This document shows positions 9,357 to 16,391 of a DNA stretch of 64,000 nt, one piece after another. A program made the translations under genes and the position numbers. The first letter of the stretch is position 1; each line of letters begins with the position of its first letter. Below the pieces are notes generated by a model. It ran no database searches and was not told the DNA's origin. It saw only the letters and a program-made list of their open reading frames with translations. The stretch comes from an uncultured Massilia sp. (lineage in GTDB: Bacteria > Pseudomonadota > Gammaproteobacteria > Burkholderiales > Burkholderiaceae), in contig CAMLMV010000007.1 in the NCBI GenBank assembly GCA_946481275.1, forward strand, positions 124,001 to 188,000. Reading direction: 5' to 3'.

Positions 9357-10442
9357 CTACGCGATGGCCGTAACCGCCATCTCCCAGGATTGCTGCGGAC
9401 GTACACGAGGGGCTGCATCGGACTGGCGGCGCACCAGTTCGAATCCGACGCGCACATGTTCGGGAGCGCGCTCCATGCCCCGATGCATCCTGTAGACGTT
9501 GCGTACCAGCGAGCGGACGGCGGCACGCGCCATCTGGGCGCTGGGGTGGCGTATCGTGGTCAGTGCGGGCCAGATCGTCGTGGCCAGCATGCCGTCGCCA
9601 AAGCCCGTGACGGTGAGATCGCCCGGGATATCGAGTCCCAGGCGCTGCGCCGCGGCGATGGCCGCCGCCGCCAGGTCGTCGTTGGTGGCGAAGATCGCCG
9701 TCGGCGGGGTGGCCAGGCCCAGCAGGCTGCCTGCCGCATCCAGGCCGCAGCGATACGATGACACGCCGGTCACCAGCAGGGCGTCGTCGTGGGCGACGCC
9801 CATCGCCTCCATGGCAAAGCGGTGGCCGGCCAGCCGCCGGGCGACCGTGACGTCGTCGGGCGACCCCGTGATGACGCCGATGCGCCGGTGGCCGAGCGCC
9901 AGCAGGTGGCGCGTCATCTGGTAGGCGGCCGTGTCGTCATCGATGCCGACCGTGCCGACGCGCCGGTCCGACGGGCCGCAATCGACCGCCACGGCCGGGA
10001 CATCGGCCGCGGCCACGACGGCGAGCGCGTGCGCGGTGTCGGCCAGCGGCGTCAGGATGATGCCGTCCACGCCGGCAGCGATCAGGGCCGCGAGCCGCGC
10101 GGCTTCCTCGCCGGCGGACTCGCACCGCTCCACCAGCACTTGCGCGCTTTCCACATTGGCCTGGTCCGACAGCCCGATCAGGAACTGGCCCAGATCGCCG
10201 ACGAAGCGGCTGCCGTAGAGGAATCCGATGCGGACCGCCTTGCGGCCCGCCAGCTTGCGGGCCTCGCGGTTGGGCGCGTAACGCAATGATGCCATCGCGT
10301 CGTCGACCCTGGACCGGGTACGTGCGTCGACGCGGCCGCTGCCGTTCATGACACGCGAGACCGTGATCGGCGACACGCCCGCGAGCGCCGCGACATCGTT
10401 CATGGTCGGCCGGACAAGGCGCCCGGTGGCTGGACGTTTCAC
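9357..10442 (-). CDS. LacI-family transcriptional regulator (xylan cluster)
   Basis: A 361-residue repressor. The N-terminal helix-turn-helix is MNDVAALAGVSPITVSRVMNG, followed by the hinge (YAPNREARKLAGRKA) and a periplasmic-binding-protein-like effector domain. The GTG at 10442 follows GAGGA closely; ATG at 10403, just before the helix-turn-helix, is an alternative start. It lies 7 bp downstream of the GH43 gene on the same strand, making it the last gene of a GH39-GH43-LacI operon. It therefore probably senses a xylose- or arabinose-containing sugar and represses this operon. Confidence 0.9.
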   Translation of the reverse strand: MKRPATGRLVRPTMNDVAALAGVSPITVSRVMNGSGRVDARTRSRVDDAMASLRYAPNREARKLAGRKAVRIGFLYGSRFVGDLGQFLIGLSDQANVESAQVLVERCESAGEEAARLAALIAAGVDGIILTPLADTAHALAVVAAADVPAVAVDCGPSDRRVGTVGIDDDTAAYQMTRHLLALGHRRIGVITGSPDDVTVARRLAGHRFAMEAMGVAHDDALLVTGVSSYRCGLDAAGSLLGLATPPTAIFATNDDLAAAAIAAAQRLGLDIPGDLTVTGFGDGMLATTIWPALTTIRHPSAQMARAAVRSLVRNVYRMHRGMERAPEHVRVGFELVRRQSDAAPRVRPQQSWEMAVTAIA

Positions 10443-10449
10443 CTGTTCC

Positions 10450-12081
10450 TCACGGTTGGGCGGTCAATGCGCGGTAGCGGAAATCGCGCAGGCGCACGGT
10501 CCCTTTCCCCGCCGCGTACACGCCCACTTTCAGGCTCAGGAAGCCGCCGAACACGTTGTGGTGGATCCCCGACACTTCCATGCGCGTGCCGTGCAGGATC
10601 CATGTCTTTCCGCCGTCGAACGAGTAACGGAAGGTCACGACGTTCTCATCGTTCGTCAGGCGCACGCGCACGCTGGAGATGTTTTGCGGACGCCGCGCCC
10701 ACGGGTGCTCCTCGGCATACTGGTACGTCTTGACGGTGTCCGGCGTAAACCCGAGGCCGACGAACGCCTTCGGGTTGTAGTACAGGAGCAGGCCGCCCTC
10801 GGCCGGGCCGACCAGGTCGAGGGTGATCTCGGCCTCGTACGAGCGGTCGCCGACGCCGCACGTGAGCGGCGTGCTGTCGGCCGGCGTCGCGCCTTTGCCC
10901 TGGATTTCCAGGCCGCCGTTCGCGAAGCGCACGCGCGTCATCTCGTCCCGCGCCGGGTCGTGGAACGACCATTGCACGCCGAAGCGGTCCTTCGAAAAAT
11001 CGTCGGACAGGGCGAAGCCGTTCGGGCCGGCCTTGCCGCCGCGCGGCTTCCGGATCGGTTTCGAGAGGTCGCCGCCTTTGGCGCGGAACCAGCCGTCCGC
11101 CGTCCATTCCATCGGCTCGAGCAGGGTCTGGCGCCCGAGGGTGCGGTAGCCGTTCTCGTAGCCGTGGTAGATCATCCACCAGTCGCCGGCCGGTCCCTCG
11201 ACGAGCGACGCATGCCCGCGCGACCACCACGGTTCGTCGGTACTGGTCGTGCGCACGAGCGGATTGCGTGGGCAGTGTTCCCAGGGGCCGTGGATGGATT
11301 TCGACCGGGCCGCGATCACCATATGCCCCGTCACCGGGCCGGCCGTGCCGCCCACCGCCGTGATCAGGTAAAAATACTCGCCATGGCGCAGCAGTTTGGG
11401 GCCTTCCGGCGCGAAGTTCTCGGTGACCCAGTCTTCCGGATAGCGCCACGGTTGATACGCCGGTTCGATGGTGCCGTCCGTCGCGAGGCCGTCGTCCGCG
11501 AGGCGGATGCGGCGAATGCCGTTGACGAACAGGTAGCGCTTGCCGTCCTCGCCCACGATGTGGCCCGGGTCGATGCAGCCTTCGATCTTGAGGTCGACCG
11601 GATCGCTCCACGGTCCCTCGATGCGGTCGGCCCAGATCGCGTAGATCGACCAGGGCTTGCCGTCCGGCGCGGCCGGGATGTAGATGAAGTAGCGGCCGTT
11701 GTGCTTGCACAGGTCGAGCGCCCAGATGGTGCCCAGCGGCTTTTTCAACGCGGGGCCGACCGGGGCCCAGTTCACCAGGTCCGTCGAATGCCAGATCACG
11801 ATGCCCGGGTAGGAGAGGAAGGACGAGAAGGTCATGTAATAGTCCTTGCCGTCCTTGAGGATGGTCGGATCCGGGTGGTCGCCGGCGATGATCGGGTTGA
11901 CGTACGTGCCGTCGCCGCGGTCGGCCTTGCGCTGGCCTTCGATGCCGCGGCCCCAGCGCGGGGCGGACGAGGCGGTGCAGGCGGTTTGGGGCGCGGCGGC
12001 AGCGGTACCTGCGGCGAACGGCAGGCCGGCGGCGCCGGCCGCCAGCAATTTGAATGCGTTGCGGCGTGATGAGGAAGTCAT
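10450..12081 (-). CDS. Glycoside hydrolase family 43 with C-terminal beta-sandwich
   Basis: A 543-residue exported enzyme, probably a beta-xylosidase or alpha-arabinofuranosidase. The N-terminus carries a twin-arginine signal (SRRNAFKLLAAG) and an Ala-rich cleavage region, suggesting Tat export. The five-bladed propeller shows GDHPDPTI (base Asp), CIDPGHI (pKa-modulating Asp) and FAPEGPKLL (acid Glu). After about residue 340 a beta-sandwich of the GH43-associated kind follows (DRSYEAEITLDL, GLLLYYN). The ATG at 12081 marks the signal peptide; its ribosome site is weak. It lies 35 bp after GH39 and 7 bp before LacI. Confidence 0.9.
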   Translation of the reverse strand: MTSSSRRNAFKLLAAGAAGLPFAAGTAAAAPQTACTASSAPRWGRGIEGQRKADRGDGTYVNPIIAGDHPDPTILKDGKDYYMTFSSFLSYPGIVIWHSTDLVNWAPVGPALKKPLGTIWALDLCKHNGRYFIYIPAAPDGKPWSIYAIWADRIEGPWSDPVDLKIEGCIDPGHIVGEDGKRYLFVNGIRRIRLADDGLATDGTIEPAYQPWRYPEDWVTENFAPEGPKLLRHGEYFYLITAVGGTAGPVTGHMVIAARSKSIHGPWEHCPRNPLVRTTSTDEPWWSRGHASLVEGPAGDWWMIYHGYENGYRTLGRQTLLEPMEWTADGWFRAKGGDLSKPIRKPRGGKAGPNGFALSDDFSKDRFGVQWSFHDPARDEMTRVRFANGGLEIQGKGATPADSTPLTCGVGDRSYEAEITLDLVGPAEGGLLLYYNPKAFVGLGFTPDTVKTYQYAEEHPWARRPQNISSVRVRLTNDENVVTFRYSFDGGKTWILHGTRMEVSGIHHNVFGGFLSLKVGVYAAGKGTVRLRDFRYRALTAQP

Positions 12082-12116
12082 GGTCTTGCGGGTGTCGTGG
12101 TTGCGGTGGTGGTTCT

Positions 12117-13685
12117 TCAGCGGTTGCGGTTCAGCTCGAGCAGGTAGACGTCGTTGTCGCGCAGCGGCAGCGACACGTGCAGCCGGCCATCCGCGCCGAC
12201 GCGCACCTGCTTTTGCTGCGCGGGCTTGCCGGTGGCGGCCGCCTTCAGGTCCTTGACCTGCCGGATGGTGAGCTGTTTGGGCGACCCCATGCCGACGTAG
12301 GCCGTGAACGCGTCGTTCCGGCGGTAGCCGACCTGCGACGTGGCGAGGGTATAGCTGCCCGGCTGCAGGCCCTTCAGGTCGACGTCGACCTGGCCCTTGC
12401 CCTGTGCCGGCAGGTCGCGGATGAAGTATTGCTGGTTGTTCGTCCTGGGCGGCAGCGTGTACGTGTAATCCCACAGCAGGACCTGGACATTGCCCTTGCC
12501 ATCCGTCGCCGCGATGGATTGCTTGTCCGTATTCTTCAGTTCATTCGGTGCGAGACGGTTCAGGAACTGATAGGCGAAATACGCCGGTTTCTTGATGCCC
12601 TGCGTATTCATCAGCCCGAATCCGCCATGAAAGGCTTCGAAACGCGGACCCGGTTCCTCGAAAATGTCGGTAAATACCCAATACGACATCGATTGCGCGC
12701 TATTGCCGACCTGCTTCAGTTTCTGGAGAATATAGGCGGCCTGGTGATAACTGTCGTGGGTCGGATCGGCCGGGGTATAGGACGAACTCCATTCCGTGTA
12801 ATGCAATTCCAGGTTCGGCATCGCCGAGGCTGCGATTTCTTTTCTATTCTTCTCGACGTCGTTGCTGATCGCGCCGCTGTCCTGGCTGAGTACGGTGCCG
12901 GTGCTGCCGTATTCGTCCAGATAACCCTGGCTGACGCCATACGTATGGGTACTGACGAAATCGAGCGGCACCTTGTTGCGATGGCAGTAATCGATCATTT
13001 CCGGAATCCAGGCGGCCCCCGCCGTTGCCGGTCCGCCGACTTTATATTTCGGATTCACGCTCTTGATGGCCTGCGCCGCGGCGGTATACAGCTTGAAATA
13101 GTCCTGCTGCGTGCCGGCCCAGAAGCCGTCGAGATTCGGCTCGTTCCAGACTTCGAAATACCAGGTCGAAACCTCGTCGGCACCGTAACGTTCGGTCCAG
13201 TGGTCGGTCAGCGCTTTGACGAGTTTCCCCCATTTTTCATAGCTGCGCGGCGGGGTGACATTGCCGCGCCACCAGAAAATGGTTTTTTCGCCGCTGGCCA
13301 TTGCCGCCGGCATGAATCCCAATTCGACGAATGGCTTGATGCCGATGCTCAGCAGGTAATCGTACAGCGCATCGATGTATTGAAAATTATAGAGTTCATT
13401 GCCTTGCGCATCGACACGGTAGACACCCATGTCGTCGCTGAGCAGGCCATGCATGCGGATATACCGGAAGCCGGCATCCCGTTTGATTTCGGCCAATTGT
13501 TGTTGCCAGTCGGCACGCAAGCCTTCATTGGCGCGCCCGGCGCCGACGGCCATGTTGAACGTTTTATTCAGCGGGCCCTGGACGCGGGTGACGTCGACGT
13601 CGATATGGCGTTGCTGTGCGTGACCGTGGAGCGCAACAAGGGAGAGGGCGCAGAATAGCGCCGTCGCGATGGATCTGGATGTCAT
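12117..13685 (-). CDS. Glycoside hydrolase family 39, beta-xylosidase type
   Basis: A 522-residue secreted glycosidase acting on beta-1,4-xylo-oligosaccharides. A signal peptide covers residues 1-23 (ends HGHAQ). The GH39 barrel shows YIRMHGLLSDDMGVY, the acid/base Glu in WYFEVWNEPNLDGFW and the nucleophile Glu in LHYTEWSSSY. A C-terminal beta domain follows. Length fits XynB-like enzymes. It is first in the GH39-GH43-LacI operon and lies 166 bp downstream of the AraC-type regulator gene; the gap holds a large palindrome. Its codons are slightly more AT-rich than the neighbours. Confidence 0.92.
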   Translation of the reverse strand: MTSRSIATALFCALSLVALHGHAQQRHIDVDVTRVQGPLNKTFNMAVGAGRANEGLRADWQQQLAEIKRDAGFRYIRMHGLLSDDMGVYRVDAQGNELYNFQYIDALYDYLLSIGIKPFVELGFMPAAMASGEKTIFWWRGNVTPPRSYEKWGKLVKALTDHWTERYGADEVSTWYFEVWNEPNLDGFWAGTQQDYFKLYTAAAQAIKSVNPKYKVGGPATAGAAWIPEMIDYCHRNKVPLDFVSTHTYGVSQGYLDEYGSTGTVLSQDSGAISNDVEKNRKEIAASAMPNLELHYTEWSSSYTPADPTHDSYHQAAYILQKLKQVGNSAQSMSYWVFTDIFEEPGPRFEAFHGGFGLMNTQGIKKPAYFAYQFLNRLAPNELKNTDKQSIAATDGKGNVQVLLWDYTYTLPPRTNNQQYFIRDLPAQGKGQVDVDLKGLQPGSYTLATSQVGYRRNDAFTAYVGMGSPKQLTIRQVKDLKAAATGKPAQQKQVRVGADGRLHVSLPLRDNDVYLLELNRNR

Positions 13686-13784
13686 GTGCCTGACCGTGGT
13701 TCTCGTATCGCCGCGAACCGTCGCGGCGATTTGTCTCGGGCAACATGCTAGGTCGGCCGGCAAGCCGGCATTAACGCCGTCTCG

Positions 13785-13822
13785 GGAAAACCTTCAACAA
13801 CGGCGAAAGTTGAAGGTTTTCC
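13785..13822. promoter_or_regulatory. 14-bp perfect inverted repeat upstream of the xylan operon
   Basis: GGAAAACCTTCAAC at 13785-13798 is repeated in inverse at 13809-13822, with a 10-bp spacer. It sits between the end of the AraC-type gene and the GH39 start, about 100 bp before the latter. It could be an operator for either local regulator, or a terminator for the araC-type gene. No T-run follows on the minus strand beyond the stem itself, which favours an operator or a processing hairpin. Confidence 0.55.
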
Positions 13823-13851
13823 GCCAAAAGTGTTAGAACACGGGCTGCCCG

Positions 13852-15003
13852 CTAGGTGCGCGCGACGGCGCGGAACGCCTTCGGCGTGGAACCGTACTCT
13901 TCCTTGAAGAGCTTGTTGAAATACGACACGTTGCTGTACCCGACCGAATAGGCGATTTCCGCCACGGTGGCCGCATCCTTTTCGGACAACAGCCGTGCCG
14001 CCTCGGTCAGCCGCAATTTGTTCAGGTAACCGCTGAACGTGAAGCCGAACTCGCTCTTCAATACGTCGTTGATCTTGCCGCGCGTGACGCCGACGTCCCT
14101 GCCCACCGTGTCGACATCGATGTCCGGATTCGTATAATGCATCGCCATATACCGCAGGATCGCCGCCTTTTCCTTGTCGCGATGCGGCTCCATCGATAAT
14201 TGCTGATAAGCGATCAGCGGCAAATCCCGGTGCATTCGGGAATTGAGATCGGCCACGAGGGCGCGGGCGTGCGCGCGAAAGAACCACACGCCGAATATGG
14301 TCCAGCCGACGGCGAGAACGAGGGCGGCACCGATCGGATAACGATAATCGCGGCCATTCAGCTGCAGTTCGCGAATATCGACTTCGGAATGCTTTTCCAG
14401 CGGACTCTGGATGGTGCTGCCGAATGCAAATTTCGGTACCTGGTCGAGCCGGTAATGATGGCTCGACAAATCCATTTTAAACATGTCGAACCACCATTGC
14501 TGGGTTTCCATGCGCGTCAGGTCGACCACGACCCGCGCGGGCTTTTCATTGCATTTGAAAAATGCGGACATGATGCGATAACTCAGCATGTCGTCGCGCC
14601 GGGAAATCGTCGGGTCGAATGTGGGAATCGTCAGGGTAAGGGTATTGGCCGGCACGCATTTCACGATGAATGATGTCGACGCATATTTCGTCAGGTCGTG
14701 CCATACCTGCCTGCCATGACCATCGTCAAACATGATATCGACCGCGGCGTGTGGATTCCGCGAATGCGGCGATACCGTGAACGCATAGCGCAGCGTCGGA
14801 CTGGTTTCGCGGATTTCGAGAACGGATTTGCCGTTTTCGGCGGCATCGGTATCGGGCCGGACATGCCAGGAGATAGCGCGCTCGCCCAGGTCCTGCAGGG
14901 GTGTCGCTACATGGCTGCGATCGATGCAGAAAAAAACGAGGAAAGCACTTGCGGCCAGCATGCACAAGAAAATGATCAGTGTGCGGTTGTAAAACTCGTG
15001 CAT
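13852..15003 (-). CDS. Membrane-anchored AraC-family regulator
   Basis: A 383-residue protein. A transmembrane helix spans residues ~9-27 (IIFLCMLAASAFLVFF), then about 195 extracytoplasmic residues, a second helix near 225-245 (GAALVLAVGWTIFGVWFF), and a C-terminal AraC DNA-binding domain with two helix-turn-helix motifs (DVGVTRGKINDVLKSEFG; IAYSVGYSNVSYFNKLFKEEYG). This topology would let a periplasmic ligand control a membrane-tethered DNA-binding domain. The extracytoplasmic region resembles no sensor domain I recognise. It precedes the GH39-GH43-LacI operon on the same strand, so xylan breakdown products are the likely signal. Confidence 0.85.
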   Translation of the reverse strand: MHEFYNRTLIIFLCMLAASAFLVFFCIDRSHVATPLQDLGERAISWHVRPDTDAAENGKSVLEIRETSPTLRYAFTVSPHSRNPHAAVDIMFDDGHGRQVWHDLTKYASTSFIVKCVPANTLTLTIPTFDPTISRRDDMLSYRIMSAFFKCNEKPARVVVDLTRMETQQWWFDMFKMDLSSHHYRLDQVPKFAFGSTIQSPLEKHSEVDIRELQLNGRDYRYPIGAALVLAVGWTIFGVWFFRAHARALVADLNSRMHRDLPLIAYQQLSMEPHRDKEKAAILRYMAMHYTNPDIDVDTVGRDVGVTRGKINDVLKSEFGFTFSGYLNKLRLTEAARLLSEKDAATVAEIAYSVGYSNVSYFNKLFKEEYGSTPKAFRAVART

Positions 15004-15125
15004 GTCGAATTGCGAATAGGGTGCTCGGGATGGGGCGGTCCGGTTGCCGTGTCATGGCTGCATGACCAGCGCAAACATGATATGGCATGTTTCGCTGGAA
15101 ATGTCCGGCGGGCGCCAGCCCGTAT

Positions 15126-15476
15126 TTAATTGAGCACCCGCTCCATCGCGCCGGACGCGCGGGCGTCCGCCGGCTGTGCAACCATCTGCGAGACGGGATG
15201 GTAGCGCCGGTGCCACGGCCGCGTCAGGACGCGCAGCGCCACGTCGAACGGCACGCCGTTCTCGCACAGGGTCCTTGCCGCATACGCCGTGCCTTCGGCG
15301 GCGCTCGCGCTGATCACGGCGTCGACGAGGAGGGCGGTGACCAGATCGGTCCGCTGCCTGGCCCCGCGCGGCGCCGGCTGGCCGGCGGCCGCGCAGTGCG
15401 GGCACGCTACCTGGAGTGTGTGGCCGCACCCTGTACACGTGCATTCGACGATGGTCTTCGTTGTCATTTTTGCCAT
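15126..15476 (-). CDS. Small protein with N-terminal Cys cluster
   Basis: A 116-residue protein (113 if the second Met at 15467 is used). The N-terminus ECTCTGCGHTLQVACPHC holds a zinc-ribbon-like set of cysteines. The rest has a helical Ala-rich stretch (LVTALLVDAVISASAAEGTAYAARTL) and a basic, Trp-containing tail (RPWHRRYHPVSQ). I do not recognise the family. It lies 78 bp upstream of the UspA/ATPase genes but on the minus strand beyond their end, so it is the last gene of that direction and may be read with them. Confidence 0.55.
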   Translation of the reverse strand: MAKMTTKTIVECTCTGCGHTLQVACPHCAAAGQPAPRGARQRTDLVTALLVDAVISASAAEGTAYAARTLCENGVPFDVALRVLTRPWHRRYHPVSQMVAQPADARASGAMERVLN

Positions 15477-15554
15477 TCTAGATCTGGAACGTGATAGCTT
15501 GATGACTCGGCCCGCTTTTTGCAACTGCTATTTGCCGATTTTGATCGAATCGCG

Positions 15555-16391
15555 TCAATGCGCCAGCAGGACGGGAATGCGGGCCTCTGCCAGCACCGCG
15601 CGGCTGGCGCCGCCCAGGCACAGTTCGCGCAGCTTGCTGTGCCCGAAGCAGCCCATCACGAGCAGGCCGCAATGCAGTTCGGCGGCCAGGTCCAGCAACT
15701 CGTGGCCCGGGTCCCGCCGCGGGTCCCGGACGAGCATGTGCGGCGTGACGCCGTGGTGTCCGAGGAAGCGGATCAGGTCGGGCCGCTGCGACTCCAGTTC
15801 CGCCGCGCCGGCGTCGGGGCCGGTGAGTGCGGCGACCGTCACGGCATTGGCACGGCACAGCAGGGGCAGGGCGCCGGCCAGGGCGCGTGCGGCTTCCTTG
15901 CCGCCGTCCCACGCCACCATCACGTCGCGCGCGGCGCCCGGTGCCGCGTCCGTGCGCGGCAACACGAGCACGGGGCGGGGACTGTTCAGGATCACGTAGT
16001 CCGGCAGGTGGACGGCCAGGTCCGGCAGCGCCTCGTCGGGGTCGTCCTGGCTGATGACGACGAGGTCGGCGAAGCGGGCCAGCCGCGCGAGCCCGTCGTC
16101 GGCCTGGTCGCACACGAAGCGGGCCTCGTGGGGCACGCGCATTTCGGTGGCGATCGTTTCGAATCGCGCCAGCGCGCGCGTGGCGTTCTGCGCGAGAGGA
16201 TCGAAATAGCTCGCTTCGAGCGTGCCCGGCCTTGGTGTGTATCCGAGCGGGAAGATACTGCGCGACACGCCGAACATGGCCGCGCCCAGCAGGTGCGCGT
16301 GGTGCGCATGCGCCAGTGCGGCCGCGTAACGCATGCGCGCGGGGGCGTGGGACGACAGGTCGACGTGCACGAGGATGGTTTTGTAGTTCAT
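15555..16391 (-). CDS. Universal stress protein, tandem UspA domains
   Basis: A 278-residue protein with two UspA domains. Each starts with a beta strand and Asp (ILVHVDLSSH; DVMVAWDGGKEAARAL), and the second ends with the nucleotide-binding GxxG pattern (VMGCFGHSKLRELCLGG followed by SRAVL). Tandem Usp proteins of this size are common in beta- and gammaproteobacteria and are often induced by low oxygen or stationary phase. Its ATG overlaps the stop of the P-type ATPase (16388-16391, ATGA), so the pair is translationally coupled. Confidence 0.92.
   Translation of the reverse strand: MNYKTILVHVDLSSHAPARMRYAAALAHAHHAHLLGAAMFGVSRSIFPLGYTPRPGTLEASYFDPLAQNATRALARFETIATEMRVPHEARFVCDQADDGLARLARFADLVVISQDDPDEALPDLAVHLPDYVILNSPRPVLVLPRTDAAPGAARDVMVAWDGGKEAARALAGALPLLCRANAVTVAALTGPDAGAAELESQRPDLIRFLGHHGVTPHMLVRDPRRDPGHELLDLAAELHCGLLVMGCFGHSKLRELCLGGASRAVLAEARIPVLLAH

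Noticed and set aside
15534..15575. A possible second FNR-like box (TTGAT ... GTCAA) before the UspA stop
   Set aside because: The half-sites are 8 rather than 4 bp apart and the position is at the 3' side of the genes.
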